Shown here in pieces: positions 1-6,814 of a DNA stretch of 7,027 nt. Source of the DNA: Actinomycetota bacterium (GTDB taxonomy: Bacteria > Actinomycetota > Acidimicrobiia > Spongiisociales > ZC4RG35). Every line of letters begins with the position of its first letter. The first letter of the stretch is position 1. Where the stretch lies: assembly GCA_027296205.1 (NCBI GenBank), contig JAPUJM010000085.1, forward strand, positions 1 through 7,027, read 5' to 3'. The translations under genes were made by a program, and so were the position numbers. Under the pieces are notes generated by a model. The model was not told the DNA's origin, ran no database searches, and saw only the letters and a list, made by a program, of their open reading frames with translations.

Positions 1-1074
1 GGCGCGTCCGGGGCCATCGAAGGTGGCGAGCATCCCGTCGCCGGTGCTTTTGACCCATTTCCCGCCAAAGAGGGCCAGTTGATCTTTGGAGAAGCCGTCA
101 TGGATGTCCAGCAGCTTCGTCCAAGCCCTGTCTCCGAGCTCGTCTGCCCTGACTGTGGAATCAACTATGTCGGTGAACAGCACCGTGGTCAGGAATCGAT
201 CGATCTGCGGCTGGGGACGGGAGCCGACCAGAAACTGTTGGATCTCGCCGAGCGCGGTATCGCTGTCCCCGATCCAGGGCCAATGGTCCCCGCCCGGCAG
301 CTCGACCAGCCGTGCTCCCGGAATGTGCTCAGCCATGTATCGACTGGCACGAACATCCACCACCGTGTCATCGGCGCGGTGGAGAATCAGGGTGGGGACG
401 CTGATTGTCGGTAGAACGCTGCGGACGTCGGTGGCCCCGTTGGTTTTCATCAAAGCGATGTACATGCCCGGGCTGGCACTCAACCGACTCGTCCGGTTCC
501 ACCACCGAACCATGTCGGAGTCGTCGGCGACTCCGGGAACGAAGAAGTCGAGCCCAAAGTGCTTGTTGAACTGACCGGACTCGAGCGACTTCAGTTGAGC
601 TATTCCTTCGGATCGGGTCACACCCCACGGCCAATCGTTCGCCCACGAGATGCGGGGCGTGGAACCCCAGAGAACCAAAGACGAAGTTCGGTCTGGGTAG
701 GTAGCCCCGAACAACGCGCTCATGGCTCCGCCCTCTGAGAACCCGAACAGCGCAGCACGATCGACCTCGGCGGCGTCCATCACGGCGTTGACGTCGGCCA
801 TACGGTCTTCCAGTGTCGGCGGTTGATCAATCGGCACCGGATCAGACAATCCTGTTCCCCGCTTGTCGAAAAGGATCAGCCGGGCGAAGGAGGCCAGACC
901 CCGCAGAAAAGATGCCTGACGAGGCTCTTCCCAGCCCAGCTCCACGTTGGAGACCCAGCCAGGCACAAACACCAGATCAAGGGGACCGTCGCCGACCACC
1001 TGAAAGGCGATGTGGAGGTCGCCGACCTTGGCGTACTGAGTGGTTGGAGGCTCGAACTCGATACTTGCTCCCAT
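1..1074 (-). CDS. Alpha/beta hydrolase - class III adenylate/guanylate cyclase fusion (Rv1900c/LipJ-like), C-terminus cut by window edge
   Basis: The 358 codons visible run off the left edge. Residues about 10-285 form an alpha/beta-hydrolase fold: nucleophile elbow GFSEGG with Ser113, a probable acid at Asp236 in HRADDTV, and His264 in GGDHWPW. From about residue 294 a class III nucleotide cyclase domain begins. LFTDIVDST supplies metal-binding Asp302, and VKSTGDGML supplies Asp346 plus Lys342 at the adenine-selecting position. The spacing (Asp to Asp 44, Lys four before the second Asp) is that of active homodimeric cyclases such as Rv1625c, so cAMP production is likely. The distal transition-state Asn/Arg residues lie off-window. 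The same order occurs in Mycobacterium Rv1900c (LipJ), from which I infer about 100 missing residues. The ATG at 1074 is firm because an in-frame TAG lies four codons upstream; an AGGG precedes it by about 10 nt. No signal peptide or membrane segment is visible. The hydrolase substrate is unknown; it may act as a ligand sensor. It is divergent from lon. Confidence 0.93.
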   Translation of the reverse strand, partial: MGASIEFEPPTTQYAKVGDLHIAFQVVGDGPLDLVFVPGWVSNVELGWEEPRQASFLRGLASFARLILFDKRGTGLSDPVPIDQPPTLEDRMADVNAVMDAAEVDRAALFGFSEGGAMSALFGATYPDRTSSLVLWGSTPRISWANDWPWGVTRSEGIAQLKSLESGQFNKHFGLDFFVPGVADDSDMVRWWNRTSRLSASPGMYIALMKTNGATDVRSVLPTISVPTLILHRADDTVVDVRASRYMAEHIPGARLVELPGGDHWPWIGDSDTALGEIQQFLVGSRPQPQIDRFLTTVLFTDIVDSTVRADELGDRAWTKLLDIHDGFSKDQLALFGGKWVKSTGDGMLATFDGPGRA

Positions 1075-1156
1075 CCGCGACGCACCCTACCTCTGGACAC
1101 CAGACAAGAGGCGGAATCCACCCCGGCTCCTCTTCAACTACTACAGACTGATTAAA

Positions 1157-1177
1157 CCTGAGTGGATTAGACTCAAA
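1157..1177. promoter_or_regulatory. HAIR-like operator (HspR binding site) upstream of lon
   Basis: The arms CCTGAGT (1157-1163) and ACTCAAA (1171-1177) are separated by exactly seven bases. The actinobacterial HspR-associated inverted repeat is CTTGAGT-N7-ACTCAAG, so 12 of 14 arm positions and the spacer length match. HspR represses dnaK, clpB and, in Streptomyces, lon, which makes this site before a lon gene highly plausible. The site overlaps where a -35 box would lie for a possible TAGGGT -10 element at 1185-1190, a geometry suited to repression. It sits between divergent genes, so it might also affect the hydrolase-cyclase gene, although its spacing favours lon. No hspR gene is in the window. 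Confidence 0.75.
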
Positions 1178-1180
1178 TTT

Positions 1181-1206
1181 GGAATAGGGTACGACAGTAA
1201 GACGTT
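1181..1206 (+). promoter_or_regulatory. Putative sigma-R/SigH-type ECF promoter for lon
   Basis: GGAAT at 1181-1185 and GTT at 1204-1206 are separated by 18 bases, matching the GGAAT-N18-GTT consensus I recall for Streptomyces sigma-R (mycobacterial SigH is similar). These sigma factors respond to thiol oxidation, and protein-quality-control genes including lon belong to the sigma-R regulon. Transcription would start near 1211-1213, leaving a leader of about 35 nt before the lon ATG. The promoter starts four bases after the HAIR-like repeat. The elements are short, so the match is suggestive; the right orientation and target gene strengthen it. Confidence 0.55.
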
Positions 1207-1245
1207 CCCGAGTGTTCCGGCCAACAAGCAAGGAAAATCAAGCAG

Positions 1246-3543
1246 ATGCCTGAAACCGCCCAACTGACCCTTCCCGTCCTCCCCCTCCACAACGGCGTCG
1301 TCTTCCCTCACATGGTGGTGACAATCCGGGTGGAGACCGACGAGGGCATGACCGCATTCGCAGCAGCCGACAAATCAGACGGCCGCCTTCTCCTCGTCCC
1401 TCGTGTCGAGGGCCGATACGCCGCTGTCGGGACCATCGCTGACATCCAGCAGGCCGATGACGACGGCAACGTCGTCGTGTCCGGGTTGGCCCGGGCACGG
1501 GTAGGGGCCGGATCGGTCGACGAGTCGGGGGCTCTCTGGGTGGAGGTCGAGGAATACCCCGAGGTCGACATCATCGACGGTGAGCTCGAAGAGCTCGTAG
1601 TCGAGTACAAGGCCACCGTCAGGGCTGTCCTGGAAAGCAGAGGTCTGGGAGGCGTCGCCGAGCGTCTGCTCAACATGGACAACCCCTCTCGCCTTGCCGA
1701 CCTCGCCGTTTACTCACCCGACCTCTCCCTAGAACAGAAAGTCGAGCTCCTCGAGGCCCTCGACATCCGACGTCGACTTGGTCTGCTCCTCGAATGGATG
1801 AGGGAGGTCCTCGCCGACGTGGAGCTTCGACGCAAGGTTCGCGACGACGCGGCCGAGCGGATCGAAAAGGGGCAAAAGGAGTACATCCTCCGCCAGCAAC
1901 TCGATGCAATCAAGAAAGAGCTGGGCGAGGACGGCGACGCCACCTCCGAGTATCGGGCCAAGCTCGAAGAGCGGGAACTCCCCGACCACGTCAACGAGGC
2001 CATCGAGCGCGAGATCGACCGTCTCGAGCGGATGAGTGAGCAGTCGCCCGAGCACTCCTGGATCCGAACCTGGCTCGACACGATGTTCGACCTGCCCTGG
2101 GGAGAGAAGTCGGAGGATCGGCTCGACCTGGACGAGGCGTGGACAGTGCTCGATGCCGACCACACCGGTCTCCATGACGTCAAGGAGCGCATCGTGGAGC
2201 ATCTGGCCGTCCGAAAGCTTCGCACCGATCGCGGACTCTACGAAGAGGGAGAGCGGCACTCCGGATCCATCCTCCTTCTGGTTGGCCCGCCCGGAGTGGG
2301 CAAGACATCACTCGGCGAGTCCGTCGCCAGAGCACTTGGCCGCAAGTTCATTCGGGTTGCCCTCGGCGGCATTCGAGACGAAGCCGAAATTCGTGGTCAC
2401 CGACGCACCTATGTCGGGGCCCGTCCCGGTCGTATCGCTCGCGCTCTGACCGAGGCGGGAACCATGAACCCGGTGTTCCTTCTCGACGAGATGGACAAGG
2501 TGGGTGCCGACTGGCGTGGAGACCCCTCCTCCGCACTGCTCGAGGTGCTCGACCCGGCACAGAATCACACCTTCCGGGACAATTATCTGGAGACGGATCT
2601 CGACTTGTCCGATGTCTTGTTCATCGCTACCGCCAACGTCGTCGAGACGATTCCCGGGGCGCTTCTCGATCGGACAGAGGTGATCCGCATCGACGGATAC
2701 ACCGACGACGAGAAGGTCGAGATCGCCAGGGACCACCTTCTCCCCCGCCAGCTTCGAGGAGCCGGCCTCGAGCCGGAAGAGCTCGAGGTGACAGAGCCCG
2801 CATTGGCCGCCATCGTTGATCGATACACCCGGGAAGCCGGCGTGCGAAACCTCGAGCGCGAACTAGGCAAGCTGGCTCGCAAGGTGGCGACCGGGGTGGC
2901 CAAGGGCGAGGAAACCGGCACCGTTGTGGTGGTTGACGAGTCGGACGTCCAGGAATATCTCGGCAAGCCCAAGGTCTGGAAGGACGAAGCCTCCGACCGC
3001 ACCGACGTGCCTGGAGTGGCAACGGGGCTGGCTGTCACCGGATCCGGCGGCGATGTTCTGTTCATCGAAGCCACCGTCATGGACGGTGAGCCCGGTCTGA
3101 CTCTCACTGGTCAACTTGGTGATGTGATGAAAGAGTCGGCCCAGATCGCCCTCTCCTACGTCCGGGCCCACGCCTCAGATCTCGACATCGACGCCGACCG
3201 TCTGAAGGGAAGATTCCATGTCCACGTACCCGCGGGGGCCATCCCCAAGGATGGGCCATCGGCAGGTGTCGCCATGCTCACCGCCCTGGTTTCTGTGCTT
3301 ACCGAGCGGAAGGTCAAAGACACGGTTGCGATGACCGGAGAGATCACCCTCCAGGGCAAGGTGCTGCCCATAGGCGGGGTCAAACAGAAGGTCCTCGCAG
3401 CCCACAGGGCCGGATTGACCGAAGTGATCGTGCCACGAAGGAATGAGATCGACATCGACGATGTCCCCGAGAAGGTGCGCGAGGACATCATCTTCCACAT
3501 TGCCGACACCGTCGACGACGTCCTGAAGACGGCTCTCAACTAG
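1246..3543 (+). CDS. lon: ATP-dependent Lon protease (LonA type)
   Basis: This 765-residue protein is a complete bacterial LonA, near the usual 770-810 length. It is a cytosolic homohexameric AAA+ serine protease that unfolds and degrades damaged and selected regulatory proteins. The LAN substrate-recognition domain covers about residues 7-190, starting LPVLPLHNGVVFPHM. A helical linker follows with KEYILRQQLDAIKKELGE from residue 211. The AAA+ module has Walker A GPPGVGKT (347-354), Walker B PVFLLDE (409-415), sensor-1 Asn464, an arginine finger at Arg476 (LLDRTEVI) and sensor-2 Arg534 (EAGVRNLER). The protease domain has catalytic Ser672 in PKDGPSAG and Lys715 in GGVKQK, with the 43-residue Ser-Lys spacing of E. 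coli Lon (679/722). The chosen ATG has AAGGAAAA about 10 nt upstream and gives the standard N-terminus. Upstream HAIR-like and sigma-R-like sites suggest heat and disulphide-stress control. The TAG stop overlaps that of the convergent epimerase gene. Confidence 0.98.
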   Translation: MPETAQLTLPVLPLHNGVVFPHMVVTIRVETDEGMTAFAAADKSDGRLLLVPRVEGRYAAVGTIADIQQADDDGNVVVSGLARARVGAGSVDESGALWVEVEEYPEVDIIDGELEELVVEYKATVRAVLESRGLGGVAERLLNMDNPSRLADLAVYSPDLSLEQKVELLEALDIRRRLGLLLEWMREVLADVELRRKVRDDAAERIEKGQKEYILRQQLDAIKKELGEDGDATSEYRAKLEERELPDHVNEAIEREIDRLERMSEQSPEHSWIRTWLDTMFDLPWGEKSEDRLDLDEAWTVLDADHTGLHDVKERIVEHLAVRKLRTDRGLYEEGERHSGSILLLVGPPGVGKTSLGESVARALGRKFIRVALGGIRDEAEIRGHRRTYVGARPGRIARALTEAGTMNPVFLLDEMDKVGADWRGDPSSALLEVLDPAQNHTFRDNYLETDLDLSDVLFIATANVVETIPGALLDRTEVIRIDGYTDDEKVEIARDHLLPRQLRGAGLEPEELEVTEPALAAIVDRYTREAGVRNLERELGKLARKVATGVAKGEETGTVVVVDESDVQEYLGKPKVWKDEASDRTDVPGVATGLAVTGSGGDVLFIEATVMDGEPGLTLTGQLGDVMKESAQIALSYVRAHASDLDIDADRLKGRFHVHVPAGAIPKDGPSAGVAMLTALVSVLTERKVKDTVAMTGEITLQGKVLPIGGVKQKVLAAHRAGLTEVIVPRRNEIDIDDVPEKVREDIIFHIADTVDDVLKTALN

Positions 3544-4232
3544 CTCGAAATGGGGACGATGAACTCGTCCCCGAAGAGCCCCACCGGGATCTGCAGGCCG
3601 GCCCTCCGATAGGTCTCACCTGGAATGCCGATGTCGGCGAGCCACAAATCTCCGACGGCCGCCACGTCAAGACCGGTCTTGGGCAATGCCAGCGTCATCG
3701 TTTGTGATGCGATCACATGAGCGCCCGGTGCACCCCCAGTCGTCGAATCGATTCCGGATGGGACGTCCAGCGACAAGACGGGTGCCTCCTCATTCAGCGC
3801 CCACTCGATCATGTGAAGAGCGGCTCTCCGCGGAGGTCCGGAGAGGCTGTATCCGATGACAGCGTCGACGATCAGCGAAGGATCGAGGGCGTCCAGTTCG
3901 CCCGGACCGAGGGCCCGACCGCTGGTTCCCCGATATGTCGCCAACTGTTGGGCCGGCACTTCGCCGAGGCGGGTCTCGTCGGAGACGACGACTACCACCT
4001 CACCGCCACGATTAGCCAGATGTCGGGCGCCACAGATGCCCCCGCCTCCGTTTCCACCCGTCCCGGCGAGCACCACGATCGTGTCATCCCTCCACTCATC
4101 ACCGAGAAGGCGAATCGTCGTTGCGGCAAGATTTCTCCCGGCGTTCTCCATCATCTGATAGAGATTCGGGCCCGTTTCCTCGATCGCGATTCGGTCGACA
4201 TCCCGCATCTGGTCTGCGGTCACCGCCGGCAC
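3540..4232 (-). CDS. nnrE: Stand-alone NAD(P)H-hydrate epimerase (YjeF N-terminal domain)
   Basis: NnrE epimerases interconvert R- and S-NAD(P)HX, the hydrated damage forms of NAD(P)H, so the S-specific dehydratase can restore the cofactor. With a GTG start at 4232 the protein has 230 residues: an N-terminal VTADQMRDVDRIAIEE helix (4-19), MMENAG (27-32), a Rossmann-like glycine loop (57-65), the active-site Asp123 in VDAVIG, DVPSGID (156-162) and LPKTGL (183-188). Bacterial NnrE is usually fused to the NnrD dehydratase; here only the epimerase is present and no NnrD is visible. The glycine loop reads GTGGNGGGG where the usual motif is GxGNNGGDG, so one Asn and the Asp are replaced. The first in-frame ATG upstream (4466) would overlap zwf by 146 nt and add an Arg-rich segment unlike the family; GTG at 4271 is an alternative. 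GTG 4232 has AGG seven bases upstream and matches typical N-termini. It lies 88 nt downstream of zwf on the same strand. Confidence 0.9.
   Translation of the reverse strand: MPAVTADQMRDVDRIAIEETGPNLYQMMENAGRNLAATTIRLLGDEWRDDTIVVLAGTGGNGGGGICGARHLANRGGEVVVVVSDETRLGEVPAQQLATYRGTSGRALGPGELDALDPSLIVDAVIGYSLSGPPRRAALHMIEWALNEEAPVLSLDVPSGIDSTTGGAPGAHVIASQTMTLALPKTGLDVAAVGDLWLADIGIPGETYRRAGLQIPVGLFGDEFIVPISS
3552..3572. terminator. Perfect 8-bp hairpin after lon, candidate terminator inside the epimerase gene
   Basis: GGGGACGA (3552-3559) and TCGTCCCC (3565-3572) form a perfect 8-bp stem with six GC pairs and a 5-nt loop, starting nine bases after the lon stop. The convergent genes overlap, so any lon terminator must lie within the other gene, and this hairpin occupies the last codons of the epimerase (encoding Gly-Asp-Glu-Phe-Ile-Val-Pro). 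No U-tract follows in the lon direction, so it is not a textbook intrinsic terminator, but U-less hairpin terminators are reported in actinobacteria. It could act in both directions, stabilise the lon 3' end, or be a coding coincidence. Confidence 0.5.
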
Positions 4233-4320
4233 TTCGACACCTGCGCTGGTGAAAAAGGAGGTTGAGGTCACGATGAGGGTTCGTCCGATCCCAGCATCCC
4301 TCCGACGCCGGGTCGGGTCA

Positions 4321-5709
4321 TCAAGAGCTCCCGTTCGTGATCCACTCCCACTCGTTGCCGAGCAGCATGTCGGCTTCTGGCGGTCCCCAGGTACCCCTCG
4401 CGTAGCTCGTGGCCTTGGGGTGATCGTCAAGTATCGGTTGGAAAATCCGCCACGACTCCATGACACCGTCCTCTCTGGCGAACAGGGACGAGTCGCCTCC
4501 GAGGGCGTCCCCCAAGAGGCGGTAGTAAGGGCCTCTTCCCGGCTCGACGTCGTCTTCGTGTTCGAGGGCGAAATCGACGGCCTCGCTCACCATCTCGGGT
4601 CCCGGACGTTTCGCCTGCATCGACAAGATGACCCGGTCCTCGGGCTTGCTCCTGAATGCAATCCGGTTGGCCCCCGGAGCCGAATTGGCACCGGCAAACA
4701 ACATTCGGGGTGGCCGGTTGAACTCGACGACGGCCTCGGTGACCGTTGATGCGAGCCCTTTACCCGCCCTGATGACCCAGGGCACTCCCGCCCATCGCCA
4801 CGAGTCGATTTCGAATCTCGCCGCAAAAAACGTCTCGGTGTCCGACCCCGCCTCCACCCCGGGCTCATCGAGATAGCCTGAGTATTGGCCACGGACGATA
4901 TCCCGGGGGCTCAGCGGCTTTGTCGCCTTGAGAACTTTGACCCGCTCGTCCCGCAGAGCGTCGGGCTCATCGGAGACCGGCGGTTCCATGGCAAGCAGGG
5001 ACATGAGTTGGATCAGATGATTCTGAACCACATCGCGCAGTGTTCCAACCGAGTCATAGAAGCTGCCCCGATCCTCGACTCCGAACTCCTCCGCCATCGT
5101 GATCTGGACGCCCCGGATGTAGTGGCGGTTCCAGACGGGCTCGAGAATCGTGTTGGAGAACCGGTACACCATCAGGTTCTGCACCGCATCCTTGCCGAGG
5201 AAGTGGTCGATGCGGAAGACGCGAGGTTCCGGGTAGTGACGGTGGATGATCTGGTTCAGCTCCGTCGCGCTTGCCGTGTCACGTCCGAATGGCTTCTCGA
5301 CAACGAGACGCCCGTCACTTGCCAGCCCGGCGCCGGCCAGACCGACGACAACATCATCGAAGAGGTCCGGCGGGATCGCGAGATAGGAGACGGTCATCGT
5401 CATGTCGCCCAGACGGTGTCTGATGGCGTCGTAGGTAGCCGGATCGCGATAGTCACCTGACACGTAGCAGAGCCCCGAGGCGAAACGCCGGAAAACGGAC
5501 GGATCTACCTCGATGCCCGCTTCGACCAGGGCCTCTTCTGCCCGGCGGCGAAGGTCGGCGTCATCCCCTTCGGTTTTGCTCACCCCGACGACAGGCATGT
5601 TCAGATCACCCGACGAGGCCAGGGCGTATAGGGCAGGAAAGAGACGGGTCCGGGCCAGGTTTCCGGTGATGCCGAACAAGATCAGCGCCTCGGCGTGGCC
5701 TGTCGTCAT
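4321..5709 (-). CDS. zwf: Glucose-6-phosphate 1-dehydrogenase
   Basis: The enzyme oxidises glucose 6-phosphate to 6-phosphogluconolactone, making NAD(P)H at the entry to the oxidative pentose phosphate pathway in the cytosol. The 462-residue product is slightly shorter than the usual 480-510. The N-terminal nucleotide-binding domain begins LILFGITGNLARTRLFPALY (9-28). The signature RIDHFLGK (166-173) contains Asp168 and His169, and the catalytic base is His231 in DVVQNHL; the 63-residue Asp-to-His spacing equals that of the Leuconostoc enzyme (177/240). The nucleotide loop is atypical: Asn17 replaces the usual Asp of TGDL, and Arg22 lies where Leuconostoc has Lys21, a residue implicated in substrate binding. 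I chose the ATG at 5709 because GAGAG lies about 10 nt upstream; an ATG nine codons earlier (5736) has no ribosome binding site. It follows the LLM oxidoreductase by 88 nt and precedes nnrE, suggesting a redox-linked transcription unit. Cofactor preference cannot be read with certainty. Confidence 0.96.
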   Translation of the reverse strand: MTTGHAEALILFGITGNLARTRLFPALYALASSGDLNMPVVGVSKTEGDDADLRRRAEEALVEAGIEVDPSVFRRFASGLCYVSGDYRDPATYDAIRHRLGDMTMTVSYLAIPPDLFDDVVVGLAGAGLASDGRLVVEKPFGRDTASATELNQIIHRHYPEPRVFRIDHFLGKDAVQNLMVYRFSNTILEPVWNRHYIRGVQITMAEEFGVEDRGSFYDSVGTLRDVVQNHLIQLMSLLAMEPPVSDEPDALRDERVKVLKATKPLSPRDIVRGQYSGYLDEPGVEAGSDTETFFAARFEIDSWRWAGVPWVIRAGKGLASTVTEAVVEFNRPPRMLFAGANSAPGANRIAFRSKPEDRVILSMQAKRPGPEMVSEAVDFALEHEDDVEPGRGPYYRLLGDALGGDSSLFAREDGVMESWRIFQPILDDHPKATSYARGTWGPPEADMLLGNEWEWITNGSS

Positions 5710-5750
5710 CGGTCTATCACTCTCGTCGAAAAACACATCAGGATGGGGAT

Positions 5751-5779
5751 ACGGTACATTCGAGAACCAGTCACCTCAG
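5751..5779 (-). promoter_or_regulatory. Weak candidate promoter for zwf
   Basis: On the minus strand CTGAGG (5774-5779) and TACCGT (5751-5756) are 17 nt apart, giving three of six matches each to a housekeeping -35 and -10. TAnnnT is an acceptable actinobacterial -10. The placement, 41 nt before the zwf ATG, is sensible, but sequences this degenerate are common, so zwf may equally be transcribed from upstream of the LLM gene. Confidence 0.22.
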
Positions 5780-5794
5780 ATCGACCGTTCTGAG
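5775..5794. repeat. Short inverted repeat after the LLM oxidoreductase stop
   Basis: CTCAGA (5775-5780) and TCTGAG (5789-5794) form a 6-bp stem with an 8-nt loop, three bases beyond the LLM gene's TGA. In the direction of transcription it is not followed by a T-tract, so it is at best an attenuating hairpin or a protein-binding palindrome between LLM and zwf. It partly overlaps the weak zwf promoter candidate. Confidence 0.35.
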
Positions 5795-5797
5795 TCA

Positions 5798-6814
5798 TCA
5801 CTCGCGAACCAACGGCGCCACCTCGTTACCCAACAACTCGATGCTTCGCAGCACCTTCTCGTGAGGGAGCGTCCCCACACTGACGTGCAACTCGAACCGG
5901 TTGACGCCGAGGACTTCCCTCCAGCGGACGATCTTGGCGGCCACCGTCTTCGGATCCCCCAGCACCAGCGAGCCGTCGGGCTGACGCAACATGTCGTATT
6001 GCTCCCGGGTCATCGGGTCCCATCCTCGCTCCCGACCGATGCGGGTCATCGCCGCTGCGTAGGAGGGGTAGAACTCTTCAGCCGCCTGTTCGGTGCTGTC
6101 GGCGACAAACCCGTGCCCATGGACCGACAACGGCACCTCCTCGGGGTCGTAGCCCGACTCGACCAGGGTCTTGCGGTGCAGGTCGGCCAGCACCCGGAAA
6201 CGATCCGGGCTCCCACCGATGATGGCCAACGCCACCGGAAGACCGCGTGTGGCCGCACGGATGATCGACTGAGGGGTGCCGCCGACGGCGACCCTGATCG
6301 GCAATGGCCGCTCCGGTCTCGGGTAGATGCCGGTGTCCTCGATCGGGCTCCGGAACCGGCCAGACCAGCTCACTCTCTCGTTGTCCCTGATCTCGAGAAG
6401 CAGGTCGAGTTTCTCGGCGAAGATCTCGTTGTAGTCGTCGAGGGAGTACCCGAACAGCGGGAACGACTCGATGAAGGATCCCCGGCCCACCAGCAGCTCG
6501 GCTCTCCCTGACGAAACCAGATCGAGTGTGGCGTACTCCTGGAAGACCCGCACCGGGTCGTCGGTGCTCAGGATCGACACCGCAGGAAACAGTCGGATCT
6601 TCGAGGTGCGCCCCGCCGCCGCCGCCAGCGCCACGGCCGGCGCCGAGGAGGCGAAATCGGGTCGATGGTGCTCTCCGAGGCCATAGACATCCAGGCCAAC
6701 CTTCTCGGCGAGTTCGATCTCCTCGAGCACCTGACGGAGACGTTCCCCGTGGCCCACCACTTCACCCGAGATGTTGGGGATGGTCTCGGCGAAACTGGTG
6801 AGTCCTAATTCCAT
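5798..6814 (-). CDS. LLM-class flavin-dependent oxidoreductase (luciferase-like monooxygenase, LLM_2I7G-type)
   Basis: A 338-residue TIM-barrel protein of the bacterial luciferase superfamily. These proteins bind FMN or F420 and catalyse hydride transfer or monooxygenation; the substrate is unknown. Landmarks are the start MELGLTSFAE, GLGEHHRPDF (45-54), a run of Ala with GRTSKIRL (68-75), STDDPVRVFQEYATLD (83-98), SSGRAELLVGRGSFIESFP (101-119), YPRPERPLPI (164-173), VAVGGTP (175-181) and a C-terminal SVGTLPHEKV...SIELLGNEVAPLVRE. From memory this matches the LLM_2I7G group (named after an Agrobacterium structure) rather than F420-dependent glucose-6-phosphate dehydrogenase, despite the adjacent zwf. 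The ATG at 6814 is preceded by AGGG with a six-base spacer and gives the family's typical N-terminus; the upstream ATG at 6883 would add 23 residues lacking family features. It is the first gene of the minus-strand LLM-zwf-nnrE run and is divergent from a plus-strand gene at the right edge. Confidence 0.93.
   Translation of the reverse strand: MELGLTSFAETIPNISGEVVGHGERLRQVLEEIELAEKVGLDVYGLGEHHRPDFASSAPAVALAAAAGRTSKIRLFPAVSILSTDDPVRVFQEYATLDLVSSGRAELLVGRGSFIESFPLFGYSLDDYNEIFAEKLDLLLEIRDNERVSWSGRFRSPIEDTGIYPRPERPLPIRVAVGGTPQSIIRAATRGLPVALAIIGGSPDRFRVLADLHRKTLVESGYDPEEVPLSVHGHGFVADSTEQAAEEFYPSYAAAMTRIGRERGWDPMTREQYDMLRQPDGSLVLGDPKTVAAKIVRWREVLGVNRFELHVSVGTLPHEKVLRSIELLGNEVAPLVRE

Noticed and set aside
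4255..4275. Strong plus-strand Shine-Dalgarno AAGGAGG followed by ATG at 4273
   Set aside because: The reading frame it opens is antisense to zwf, its translation resembles no family, and the zwf and nnrE reading frames on the other strand are clearly real.
4233..4466. Longer epimerase starting at ATG 4466
   Set aside because: It would overlap zwf by 146 nt, and the extra segment is low-complexity Arg/Thr/Gly-rich with no family similarity.
5775..5794. Intrinsic terminator between the LLM gene and zwf
   Set aside because: The stem is only 6 bp with an 8-nt loop and no T-tract follows, so it is listed only as an inverted repeat.
5513..6511. 332-codon open frame on the plus strand
   Set aside because: It is antisense to the well-supported zwf and LLM genes; its composition is rich in Arg, Pro and Ser as expected from a shadow of GC-rich coding DNA.
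5798..6814. F420-dependent glucose-6-phosphate dehydrogenase (Fgd), suggested by LLM fold next to zwf
   Set aside because: The motif pattern (GLGEHHRPDF, VGRGSFIESFPLFGY) fits the FMN-type LLM_2I7G group rather than Fgd as I know it.
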